A DNA stretch of 64,000 nucleotides from Combretum micranthum (lineage: Eukaryota; Streptophyta; Magnoliopsida; Myrtales; Combretaceae), in the NCBI GenBank assembly GCA_024138025.1, contig JAMXBD010001201.1:186001-250000 (forward strand). The letters run 5' to 3'. Below the pieces are notes generated by a model. That model was given only the letters and a program-made list of their open reading frames with translations, was not told the origin of the DNA and made no database searches. The translations under genes were made by a program, and so were the position numbers. The first letter of the stretch is position 1, and each line of letters begins with the position of its first letter. Shown in pieces: positions 47,515 to 59,525 of this stretch.

Positions 47515-49426
47515 TTGGTTCTAAACTACTCCTAGGAACATTAGAAGCCTAAATATCCAAGAAAAAAGATATAAACAACATGTTCATCGTAAATTTGGAT
47601 CATCGAGCTCGGCTAGGGTTTGGAAAGATTACCTTCGTTGTGATGTTCCGATGAAATTCGAAGATTCCAGCTAGCTTGGTTAGCTTCCTAAGATGTCTAA
47701 GAGTTAGTAGCAATCCTTAAAACTCAAAGAAAATTCACGGAATAACATCTCTTACCTCGAGCTCGTTTTTCACGCGTTTTCTAAGGTTTCTGTTTGAAAT
47801 TTCGAACTGGGTTAATGCGATGGTTTAAAAATTGATTCCAGGCTTTGTTCGACTCCTAATAAGCTAGGGATGAGTTCTGGAAGCTTTGAGAACTTTTGGG
47901 AATCCTTTGCTTCTCCAACCGAGCTTGTTTGCATATATATATATATATATATATAACCTAGTGCAACTTCCCAGCCGTGTTCCCTCCTTGAATCTAAACG
48001 AGTTGCTTCTTGTTTGTTGTCCATTTGATCCTTTGTCTGATTGTCATTAAGGCTGAGATGATCTGTCAAGTTTTTATTTGATTTGGAGAAGATTGTGTTG
48101 ACCTTTACACAAATAATGGAGGAAATTCGGCTCACCAAATTCAATGAGATCTCAGCCCTCCAAACACATCAAATTCGTCTCCAGCAAGCCAAGGTTATAT
48201 ATATATTATTATATATTAGTTAAATATTATTTAGTTAGGTTTTCGGGTAGTTTAATACATTATTAGGGTATATTTTAGCTTATATATGTAAATATATATA
48301 TACAAAAGTCTTAAATGAATCCTACAAGGTATTTAGTTAAATGAAAAGTACAAATTTAAGTTGTATTAGTACGTATCTAATCATTTAAGAAAAATTTATC
48401 CTACGCGATTTAGGTTTTAAAAGCTTTTCGGTCAATTTTCGTTTTAGGCTCTAAGGGCTTTAGAAAACCCTAATTTGGTTATTGGTATGATTCAATTCTA
48501 TATTGAAGTCTAGATTTCAAGTTATATATCAATTTATGTTTTTATTGGGTATTTATAATCCTAACAGTTTATCCTAAGAACACAATTTTCCAACTACAAC
48601 TCTATTGAATCATTTAAGTAATAAAGCTACTAATATATAGGCTATACTAGTTATACATTTTAGATTTGGATACTCACTATGAGATCTTATCAATTTAGTT
48701 TACTACTAACTAAATTCTCAAATTTTAGGGTTCCAATGCAAGTATAGGTTCATTACTATACCTTGGTTTAATTCCAAAGCTCTATTGAATACTAAGGTAA
48801 TCACTTGATATTCATATTTAGGTTTTCCTATATATTCTGTCTGTTTGACAAAGATTCGGGTTTAGGATTGGAAGTTTCCTTTGATCAAAACCTGAATTAT
48901 TAACTCGGAGTACTAAATCTTGTTTTTTGGAATCACTTGAGATCAAAGAGTTCCTTTTATAAAGTCTATGAGTTCTAAACCGTTCAAATTTGGAGTATCT
49001 ATCTAAACTAGAGTTTCTAATAAACCTCTAAGGTTACTGGTCAACTCATAATTTCTAGTCTAGGGTTGTATCGTATGGTGGAAGTTTCGGGGTTTACACT
49101 ATGGAGCTAAATATTTTGAAATTGTAGATCTACCTTTAAGGGTAGATTATAGAATGTCTTTTTAAGGTTTTGTTTCTTAGAAAATTTGTCTACTCTGATG
49201 AAAGTAGAGATTTTTAAAATGTGTTTAATAAAGTTTAGTACACCACTAATAAATCCAATTATTTGAAAATCTAATTGAATGATTTCATAACCTAAAATTG
49301 AGTAGCAATGTTCAACATAAACAAAATCTTTTAAAAAAATCTTGGGCATGTAATACTTTAAAGTATCATACATGGATTTAGTGCCTTAATTGATTTAATG
49401 TTTGATTAAATTTTTAGGGCGTTACA

Positions 49427-51850
49427 AAGAGCCTCAAAGCAGTATTTATGTGTTGTAGGAGCTTCATCCCATACTATCATACTTGCTTCTTTCAGTAATT
49501 CAATAACATTTGTACCAAGTTTAATATCACAAGTACTATTCTCAACTATATTTAAGGAAATTCGAAATGTTGAATGTGCAGTTCGTCCACCAAGTAACAA
49601 TAATGCTACAATTCAAGACGATGCAACAACAAGCACAATCTTTCATTTTGATCGTAACCGTGAAATTATCATTCTATATATATATATATATATATGTGTG
49701 TCTTACCTGTACCACCATGTCCATAAATGAAGAAGGTTCCTCCATTACCTGAATATATTGTTTGAATGATTGAATTGTATATGTTCATTTGTTCTTCCTT
49801 GAGATCGGCTACAAGCAACATGTGCTCACTCCTTAAGGTGTTGATATCATAAGATGAGTCTTTATGTATAAGTCTATTCCTAGTTTGGCTTGGAAAATTG
49901 ATATTAGGGAGAGACATGGATGGAAAGTTTTTAAGAGAGGAACCATTATGAAGGAGAATCGTTTCTATCTTATGAAGTGTTTAATTTTTAATTTGTTCCT
50001 CCGTCATTTGTAACCTAGGAAATCATAATATTTTTCTTTACTGATAGAGTATATCTTTTGATAGCATTTTCTAAGAATTTTCCCATAATTGGTATGGTTC
50101 AACGATTTCACAATACAATAACATCATAGTAAATAATTCACACAACTACTTTCCAACAGCCTAAGCAAAAGCTTCTTGTAAGGCATCATACCATTCCTTA
50201 TCACTATCTTGAAGTCCAAGTGCATAGCAAGCTGCTTTATATGTTGGATATGTTACTCCATTCATAGTTCTTATGTGTTCAAAAGATGTGCGCCCTCTGA
50301 CAATATTAAGTAGCATTCGAAGGTAAAAACACTCACCACTTGTAGGATGCGCATAATAGATTCAACCTATACATCGTCCTTTTTTCCTCCTTAAGGATAA
50401 TTTAACATCACTATGCCATACCAATGTTCGGGAAGTTCATTATAAGTTAACTGCCTTGTATCTTCACATTCTTCATTTGTTTTCATCCATTGTGTAAACA
50501 TCGTATTCTCAATACCTAGTCGGTTTATGATATTTCTAATGTTATCTGACTCAAAGAAGTTTACAGATTGCTCATTAGCCAAATGCAAGGTAAGCCTTTA
50601 AAAAAGCTGGCCCATGATAATGGATATCAAATGAAAAGATCCTCCATGATGCTTCAGAAGCAGAAACGTATCTATAATCCAAATATGTTTTGATTTCATC
50701 AACATGAAATGGAATGAAGTTGTGGTCGGGAATTTTCCTCAAGGACAATAGTAGATCGATCTAAGCCTTCATTCATGTACTTGAACAAATATTTAATCGA
50801 TCTAGAATGATTACACCACTCTATGTTTATGTGTTCTTGGTATTTGACTAATAACTGAGTATCATACGACACCACATAATGATTATCCAAATGTATGCTG
50901 CCTTTATTAATAAAGTATCCATCATTCCTTCTCCTGTACACTAGAAATCCTCTAATTCTAATAATAGTGGCATCACTAAATCTCTTTGGCAAATGTTTTT
51001 TACATTTACCATTAACCATACATGGTGATTCCATATTCAAAATTCCAAACGGACCATGAATCATGAATTGTTTAACAACATCATATGCAATCAGATTTTC
51101 TTTCTCATATGATATTTCAACACTTATGATGCTATCAATATGATCATGTGTTGGATACTTGTCTTCAGGGTGAAGAAATACAATATGAGCATGAGGAAGC
51201 CCACATTTTTGGAATTCTATTCTGTAAACAACTACATGCAAATGAAAATTAAAGGATTAGAGAAAATGTATATATAGGAAGGAATAAAACAAAAGAAAAT
51301 ATTAATTTGTAGATATTACCTGCAATTGCCCTTCCAAAGTATTTGTATTTTTTGAGGTCGGTAATCAATTGATCCAATTTCATCTTGAAGACACGACTAA
51401 TACCATCTGGCCTATCTTTAACCCTCGAGCCCTTAATTCTTTGAACAAAATTAGTGATATCAGGCCATTTTGGGTTTTATGTGAATGTAATGAAAATGTT
51501 TGGGTATCCAACCCATCTATAAATTGCCATTGCATCTATATCTCCTCTAATAAATGCATCTTGGAGTCCCTTATATAATTCATTTCATAGATGGGCTTGA
51601 TTATGTTGAACCCATCGAAGTCGTTCTTCTTCAATTCATGCAAAAGCATTAACAATATATTGTTGAAGCAACCGTCCACCACCAGGTAGTGTAGGACCCT
51701 CATTAGTGCAAAATTGTAACCCATAAGCATAATATTCTCTCATTGTTATATGCTTTCACTTAGATGAGCGACATTGCTGATGCCGACTACGCAAAATTCT
51801 ATGATGGTATCCATCGTCACCATAAGGGAAGGAATTGGATATTGAAGTGC
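49427..51850 (-). pseudogene. Helitron Rep/helicase, 3' part, degenerate and truncated
   Basis: On the minus strand, in order: Helitron-like N domain end (GGGRLLQQYIVNAF, EEERLRWVQHNQAHL, IYRWVGYPNIFITFT; ~51,450-51,680); an intron (about 51,230-51,320); the rolling-circle Rep motif EFQKCGLPHAHIVF with the HUH-type His-Ala-His (~51,190); the replicase region to ~50,400; RGRTSFEHIRTMNGVTYP (~50,270); the PIF1-type helicase with Walker A GHGGTGKT (~49,700); then LLLGGRTAHSTF and Walker B-type WDEAPTTHKYCFEAL (~49,440). Family enzymes nick and unwind DNA for rolling-circle transposition. Stops and frameshifts are frequent. A TA run directly after GKT replaces conserved residues. LTR C removes the rest of the helicase. 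Confidence 0.88.
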
Positions 51851-51855
51851 CATAT

Positions 51856-54800
51856 TGTAAGCCCCGGAAAATTTCAATAAATAATTTTAAGATGAACTTC
51901 GAAAATAAACCCTAAAAATCACTCCAAATTAAAACCGAATTACAACTAGTCTTAAATCACGAACGAATTCGAAAAATTTCCGAATCTTGGGAAAAATAAG
52001 AATTCCCAAAAACAAAGTAAGAACTCAACATACTACAATTCCAAAGCCACTACGTACGACAAATTCCATACGTGACTCCAGTTCATAAAGTAGGGTAATA
52101 TAGATCCCAAAAATGAATTATTAAAAAGCAAATAACGATTAACATTCGGAAATGAAACGCAATTCAAGAATTCCAAAAAACGTTAAAAGATAATAAATAC
52201 TTACAAAAATAAAATTTAAAATAAACTTCTCAAATTAAATATGTTGTATGAACATAAATATCAGTTTCCAAATTGGCAAAGGTCTAAACCGGGAAATCAC
52301 CCGGAAATCTAACCGGAATACAATAGTGTAAGTCCGGCAATCTAGTGCCCCTAACCCTAGAGGCCGAGATAGTTTAAATATATAGAATAGCTCATAGTAA
52401 TAAGTTTGTTTAAAAATATCAGATTGGTAAATTTTTGACCTATTTCGAACCCGTTCGGATACAGACTTCGAAAAGTGTCCCGGGGCTCGAGATATAAAAA
52501 ACATACCAATAGTACCGTTAGACTCGTAATTTCATAAGAATTCTAAATATATCAGTTATGAAATTTTTCGGGTTATAAAAGTTACAGTTATAACCTTTTT
52601 ATCGTATTTCCATTATTACCGGTAATTGATTAGTCATTTGCACTATTCATTTTTATTTCATTACAAAATTTTATTATTCTTATAAAGTCTTATATTTTTA
52701 GATAAATATTTTATATGTTATAAAAATTTTGTTTTTCTAAAATTTAGTTCGTTTCGGGTCTTTACGGGATCAGATTCTGTTTAAGACTCGATACTAAAAA
52801 TAAAATAAATTAATTTAATAATTGAAAAATATTTTAAAATATTTTTATTTTCATAAAATAATTTTTTAGAATTTTTCGGGTTATAAAAATATATTTATAG
52901 CCCAATCGCGTATTTTGATCATACCGGTAACATATTTGTTAAATTACTAAAATAATTCAAATAATTATTTAATTTTAATATGAAAAATCTGCTACAAATA
53001 TTTGGAATAAATTTTCTAATTTTATTTTATTTTAATTTTTTTATTAATAAAGTACTTTTACAACCCATACCTTCAAGTACACCTTACACATATCACTTCA
53101 TTTTCACTTCAATCTTTCTACACATTATCCCACAATTGATGGCAGATTTTTGACCCTATTTATGGCTGCCATTGTCCTTTATCCACTCATATTTTGACTA
53201 AAATTAATTATATTTCAATCCTTTTTCAAAAAGTTACATTACACATTAATTACACAATTTAATTCAAGTCAAATTTCAACAATTCCTCTCTCTTTCTCTC
53301 CCCATTTCCACGTGCCACCCCCCCCCCCCCCCCCCCCGCTGCCTTGTTTTATTTTTTTTTCTCTTCATTCATTAATTAAAACACTCATTTCTCTCTCTCC
53401 TTCATTTACTCCTTCTTCCCTCTTTTATTCCTTAGCTTTTTCTCTCTCTTTTTCCTCTCTTTTCCTCTTCATTTTGTTCTTGTTTCTTACCATAACCAAG
53501 CTGCCCCCATTCCATTCTTGAGCCTCCATGCATATTCCTTGAAGATTTTTAAGCAAATCTTCATCTCAAAGCCTCCATAGGTGATATAGGTAAAGTGTAA
53601 TGAAGGTTTCATGCATCAAATGACCTTCCATAAGCTTAAAAGCTTAGGATGATGATGCCAAAAATGAATCACTCTCTTCTCCACTTTTATTATCTTGTAT
53701 TATAATGATTTTCTTGTTTAAAGTTGATATATATTGTAGATCTAACTTTCTATAGCTTTGATTTTTGTTTATGCCATAGATCTTGTATTTAAGTTGTTAT
53801 TTTTGTTATTCCTTATGACTTATGCATAGATCTAGCATCCACATGTCTATCTTAGTGATTCATGCATGTAAAACTAGTTTAGAAAACTAGATCTAAAGTT
53901 TTGAGTTCATAGATGCATTAGATCTTTGTTTATGTTCATGAACAACTTGCTATAGCTTGATGATGGTAGGAAAGTTGTAGGAAACCCAAGATCTATTTTG
54001 TTTTCAACAAAAATCAACTTTGAAAATTCGGATGAAAATGGACCCATAGTTAGAAAAGTGGTTTTTCAACTTCAAAATGTGTATTTTTCATTTAAAATGA
54101 AGGGCTTAGGGTATAGATACCATAAATGAAGGATTTTGATGTGAAGTTTAGATCCATGATGTTTATAGCTTATTACCATGCATTTGTTTTATGTTTATGT
54201 TCATATTAAGTATAGATCTTAGTTATGAACTCAAACAAAATTGTGAAATTCGTATTTTGGCAAGACCCCCATTTAAAAACCACTTTCCAAGTGTCAAAAT
54301 GTAATTTTTACTTAAGAAAATGAAGGCTTAATATATGTATATCATCAAGGCTTCTTTTTACAAGAATCAAAAGTGATTTCCAAAAGTTATTTTCAAAATA
54401 AAAATTCTATTTTCGGATTTTGGCCAAGGCCTATTTTAAAAACATGTTTTCCAACTCAAAAATGAAGTTTTTATTTAAGAAATGAAAGGCTCATAAGATA
54501 TGATATGTAAGGAATGGATTTTCATGAGCTTAGATAGATTTTATCAAAAGATATAACCAAAAATGAATTTTGTAAATTCGGATCCCAACTAAGACCAATT
54601 TTTAGAACCCATGTATCAACTCCAAAACTCATGTTTTATGTGAAAAATGAAGTATATAGGTAATAGATATCATTAAGCAATGATTTTTACAAGTTAAAAT
54701 GAGTTTAGGCATGAGTAAGGTGTTAAACAAGTAATGGAATTAAAATGAAAAATTTTGAGTTAGTGATCAATTGTCAAATTCGTAATTTGAGATGATGCAT

Positions 54801-56758
54801 AAGTAATCACTTAGTATTTGAGCTCAAATTGCAAGTTTTATGTGTTAAATGAAAGTCCTTAGGTAATTGATATAGTAAAGCCTTAAATTTTAATATTTTA
54901 AACAAGTTTTCTCCAAATGAATCATTCAAAAAGTGGATTTTCTAAAATTCGGATTTTTGAGTAAATCATATCGGAAAACATATTTACAAAGTGAAAAATG
55001 AAAATTTTTATGTAGAAATGAAGGTCATAAGTAATAGATATAATGAAGACTCAATTTTAACAAAAATAATTATATTTTCTTAAGTAATAAATCCAAAACA
55101 AATAGAAATAATCAAAGTTAGGAAACTAGTATTCTTAAAAGTAGTTATCCTTGAAGTCTTGTAATATAAGGAGTTATGAAATTTTCTTTTAGCAAGAATC
55201 ATCAAGACCATACATACATTAAGCTCATCTCATGTCATTCATGTTAGGAAATCATTCATATTGCATGTATAGCTAAGTTATATAATAAAAACATTACAAA
55301 CATTTACAAAACTATTTTTGGAATCGAAACCGTTACTGATCAGATCTGATCCCTTGTTCCGAGACCTAAATTTTCAAAACTTAAATATAATATTAGAATT
55401 AGATAGATCTTTCGAAGTAGATAGAAATCGATATATAATTTGCGAGATTCCGAGTTAAAATGACCAAGTTATGGCCGTTTTAAGTTGGAATTCCCGCTTA
55501 GGACGAGAATTACGAATTTAATAGTTCGTATAAGATAGTTGAGATTAGTTTGAGTTGAAATACTTATTAGAGTATTTCTTCCTTTTTAGGTGATCTCGAA
55601 TTCGACGATTCCCTACCACCGGATTACTATTACTAGAAGACCGGTGATCCAATGGCCGAGTGAGTTTTCTCCTTTCTTTGTTACCTTGATTGTGCTTGTA
55701 GTTAGTTGCATTAGAATTATAGGAACAAGATAAAAATCGATATGAATGGGGATGGGAGATATGATGAGACTGTGATGAATGTATGCCAAAGAATACTAAA
55801 GCATATCGAAACCACGATTTGATTGAATAACTGCACCATTCATATTATTTCTGTTATATGTGTGATATTGGTTGGTCACTCTAAAGAATGTATAAATATT
55901 TATGACCTAAGAAAAAATTAAATTGGTCATGCATCGCATTGGACATATTGCATTTGGTAGCATGCTACTCCTACGCAGGTCGATCGGTATGGTCCGTGGA
56001 TGATTCGTTTGGATAACGAACCCGGTGCCAGAGCTCATTCAGGGGTACTAAGGCGCATGTGGATGCATTCTTGGATGAGCCTAGCCGAGTCGAGTGCTAA
56101 GAGCCGAGGGCTTGGGGACTAGATGCGGTCGTGTAGACTCAATACCATTCCTAACCCAAGATACGGAGGGCGTAAATCCGTTCTGTGTGTGGGTTCCGGA
56201 TACCCATGCATAATTGCTTGCTCACGTGTTTGTTCATGCATAGCATATGAATGATTATAACTTGTTTGTTATGGTACGGAATTAAGGGAATTCTCACTAA
56301 GCTAGTGTAGCTTATACCCCTAAAGTTGTTTAAATGAACAGGTTATCTCAAGAATGCAAAGTGGGGACTGAATTGATTGGAGCCGGGAATGACTCCGGGA
56401 TCTTGGCAAAGAATGCGAATGTTTGAAGTTATCTGCTAGTTTTATGATTTGTCTTGTAATAGTTTATGTAGGGAAGTCTGTGGATGAATGTAATTGAAGT
56501 TGAATGATTTGTATTATGAAGTATAGTGATTCGTATATGAAGTATAGTGGTTTGCATCGGAAGTATAGTGGATTGCATTTCCTTTACATTGTTACTCAAT
56601 TGTATCAACATAAAATGTATCATTCCGATGTGTCTCCTTTATGTGTTAGACGCCTTGTACATAGTATGGAAGCCTTCGCATGACTGAGGTGGTCATTCTT
56701 GGGCTTTAATATTGTGTACGGCGGACTGCCACGTTTAGGTACCCTTCGGGGCGTGACA
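51856..56758 (+). mobile_element. Solo LTR 'H' (4.90 kb) inserted in the Helitron Rep gene
   Basis: Starts tgtaagccccggaaaatttc and ends acccttcggggcgtgaca, with perfect TSD catat at 51851-51855 and 56759-56763. It has two TACCGGTA modules (52617-52624 and 52922-52929), suggesting an internal duplication that explains the extra length. It also has a 20-C tract (53318-53337), a CT-rich leader, 'ccgagttaaaatgacc' near 55,450, a 'ggccgagtgagtttt' donor-like site near 55,655 and 'ggagggcgtaaatccgttc' near 56,165. Confidence 0.92.
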
Positions 56759-56763
56759 CATAT

Positions 56764-57560
56764 AGCTTGGATGCGATTCACTTATGCGCTGGAGACCTTG
56801 TGAACAATGTTCAATTATGACATCTCTTTCAAAATTATCAACCGTGAGGTCACCAAGTATAACAACAACTATTTCATTTGTTGATGGGAAATTTTATACT
56901 CGACTATCACTACTTCTCCAACTTATAAGTCTCATTCTAACAGAACTATCATTAGACTCTTGAAACTTATCTTTAACCATTATAAAGCACTTCACCAATT
57001 GGTCACAATGATTGAACATTGTAAGTAATTTGAAAACAATCGAACCATCAAGGTTCTATCCAATTTTTGATCTTTTAGAAGAAGAAATTATATTGCCCAA
57101 TTCATGATCTATATAAAAAATATAAAGTTGTGCAAACTTTGGACTACTATTTTCAAGCGGAAGTAAAGATCCAATAAGATGGTAAATTTGTCCATGTAAA
57201 TGAAAGATATATGATGCATTCCCATTATTGATTGAATGGTCAACAACACTACCATGGAAGTGAAAGTGAACGTCCCATTTTAAACCCTAATATGGTCCTT
57301 GAATTTTTTTGTGCAAGGATGGCTTCCTTGAAAAACAAAAATTTTAAGAGGTATTGGAGGCTCAATAAGCAATGGTAGCTTCACTGTCCCTTTACAACAG
57401 CATAAGGTAAACTATGGGTTTTTTGGTTTTTTTGACTTTAAAGTTCTCTCTCCGTACCAAAGCATAACACTGTAGTATAAGCATTCATATGATGGAGGTC
57501 CAAAATCATTATAACTATTTTCACACCCTGTAACATGAATCGAATGATCTAAAAGCTTTA
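56764..57560 (-). pseudogene. Helitron Rep/helicase, 5' part
   Basis: On the minus strand from about 57,560: GPPSYECLYYSVMLWYGERT, then LCCCKGTVKLPLLIEPPIPL, SYIFHLHGQIYHLIGSLLPLE, NSSPKFAQLYIFYIDHE and IVVVILGDLTVDNFERDVII. This is the typical N-terminal order of plant Helitron Rep proteins (zinc-finger-like start, then Helitron-like N domain). It joins across LTR H to 49427-51850. A possible first exon lies near 57,775-57,880 (MSLNRDKVEEFG). Frames are interrupted. Confidence 0.85.
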
Positions 57561-57774
57561 AAAATTTCTTGTTGCAATATTTTATATACAATATGCTTCT
57601 TATTTAAAAAGTAAAATAGAAGATATTCTTATAACAATAAGAAATAATGACACATGACAAAATTATGCATGTTATTTGAAAAGATAGTCACCCATACAAA
57701 ATAGCATAATATTATTTTATATAAACATAGATAGCATGATTGGTTTAAAAATATTTATAAGAATACTAACCTCC

Positions 57775-58107
57775 AGCATTTGTATTTGTCGATTTTGAAC
57801 TTGTTTCTTCATGATGAAGTTATGTAGTTAGCCCGAATTCTTCTACCTTATCTCTATTTAAACTCATAGGTTCTAACATACTGCCTTTAAATAATGATGA
57901 ATACCATCCATAAAAACATTATAAGCTGCAATATATATATATATATTTATATTGAAATATTGCATCTAAAAGTAATGACATAAGTAAATATATATATATA
58001 TATATATATACTCATACATAACCTTATAAGCCTTTTTCACTAATAAGATAATTTCAAATGTTATGAAATATAAAGTGCATCTCATCTTTAAAACAGAATA
58101 CACTAAA
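57775..58107 (-). other. Possible first Helitron exon and AT-microsatellite spacer
   Basis: Minus strand ATG near 57,870 opens MSLNRDKVEEFGLTT before a stop, and a GT-type donor follows at about 57,770. The rest is AT-rich with TA runs at 57931-57946 and 57990-58011. Assignment to the Helitron is inference from position. Confidence 0.35.
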
Positions 58108-58379
58108 CATGTCATGCCCCACCCTTAGGCGACGAATGTGATGGCCAGCAGCTCCCCTTGGCTGCCACAGGCCCTGCCCTTACGGGGCACACCCCCTTCT
58201 CAGGCACACTTAAAAGTATTGTTATACATAGTCTAAGCATTCGATTGAGCCAACTGTAGCCACTAAGAGTCAAACCCCATGCCTATGCCTTTTGTTCCTC
58301 CCAAGGAAGAATGCCTTCACCAATTGAGCTAGGAGCTACTGGCCATCACGTTCGGCGCCTAAGGGTGGGACGTCACATG
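58108..58379. mobile_element. Foldback MITE with a tRNA-like core (1)
   Basis: The ends are inverted: catgtcatgccccaccctta on the left; the right end read inward is catgtgacgtcccaccctta. Length 272 bp, GC-rich. On the minus strand a tagctcaattgg (A-box-like, ~58,320-58,331) and a ggtttgactctta (B-box-like, 58264-58276) are spaced as in tRNA genes. Confidence 0.65.
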
Positions 58380-58393
58380 AAAAGGTGCCTTTT

Positions 58394-58652
58394 ATGTCAC
58401 AGTCCCATCCTAGGCATACCACACGATGTGAGGGCGCCCATAGGGTCCAGCCGCACTAACTCCCCACCTTAGGTAGGCAACCGTGATGCCAGGTACACTA
58501 GCCTCCCAACGTATAGATTGACCCTTTAGCTACAGCCTACAAAGATCGAACCCAAGACTTGAGACTTTTGTTTGCCTCAAAGGCAATGCCTTTTACCGAG
58601 GACCCTAAGGATGCCCTCACATCGTGCGGTGTGCTTGGAATGGGCTGTGATA
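58394..58652. mobile_element. Foldback MITE with a tRNA-like core (2)
   Basis: About 40-bp inverted ends: tgtcacagtcccatcctagg on the left against ccttggaatgggctgtgata on the right, with an inner acacgatgtgagggc/gccctcacatcgtg pair that is perfect over 14 bases. The core carries ggttcgatctttg on the minus strand (B-box-like). It starts only 15 bp after the previous element. Confidence 0.7.
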
Positions 58653-59517
58653 GAACATTTTATACGAAAGGAACACAAAGTTTCGGCCAATCATATGGTG
58701 TTGATTTATGGCCACTTTGCTTAAAAGGATCTTTTTGGTCATTGAATGGAGAAGAGTTGTTTGTAATGAAGAACTTTAGAAACAGAAAAAGAACTTCAAC
58801 ACTACGTTAATGTGTAAACCCCTAAAATTTTGGAATCGGTTTAGCATAAAACCCTAACCAGAAGTCAAACGAAACCCTAAAGGTCAACAAAACCCTAGTT
58901 TACCGTATCAACCTAAATCCGGCATTGCCGTTTTCTTTGGCCCGGAAAAACGAAGTTGGGATAATTAGCTCGAATAGTCGTAATAACCATAGGTTTTATA
59001 AAAGTTTCAGTTTCGCGAAATTCGGGTGTCCTTCGAACCCGATCGGACACAGTTCTCGAAAAACGTGTCCGGAAGCCTGGAATAGTAAAAATATTCCGAA
59101 TATACCGTTAGACTCGTAAAAATATAAGTTTTCCAAAAATATCAGTTTCGTAATTTTTCGGTAAGTAAAAATAACAGATATAGCTATTATACGCGTATTT
59201 TCTTACTACCGGTACTTTAATTGTCATATCTACTTTACATTACACTATTCATTACTATTCTACACTATTCTTTTATCTCTACTTTTTCTTACACCTACTC
59301 TTACACTCTACATAACCTATAATCTTAACTTTTTACCTTTCCCATAACTTTATATCACATCTACCTTACAAATTACATCTTTTATTTAATAAAAAGTCAA
59401 AAATATAAATCACACTCCCCCTCTACACATATGGCCGGCGCACACCCTCTCTCTCCTCCCTCAATTTGTTTTAATTTTCTTTTATTTTAATTACACAAAA
59501 ATCACTCCTCAAAATCC

Positions 59518-59525
59518 TATAAATA
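59518..59525 (+). promoter_or_regulatory. TATA box of LTR J
   Basis: TATAAATA followed by ccccc and a pyrimidine-rich leader. LTR A has tataagta at the matching place. Confidence 0.7.

Larger units (their letters stand above)
45087..49426 (-). mobile_element. Long LTR 'C' (4.34 kb) of the superfamily
   Basis: The plus strand runs from tgtcacgccccgagggtat to ttagggcgttaca. In element sense it begins TGTAACGCCCTAAAAATTT and ends ACCCTCGGGGCGTGACA. It has gatttacgccctccc (~45,593), an AAT microsatellite, a GC-rich hairpin island (47.39-47.51 kb) and a TA run at 47934-47956. The immediate flanks (ctatg / aaaga) do not form a TSD. Its right edge cuts the Helitron helicase. Confidence 0.7.

Noticed and set aside
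58264..58331. Functional tRNA gene
   Set aside because: A- and B-box-like motifs are present but no cloverleaf with paired acceptor arms could be made by eye.
58559..58810. 83-codon ORF
   Set aside because: Spans the second foldback element and flank; codons come from its inverted repeat.
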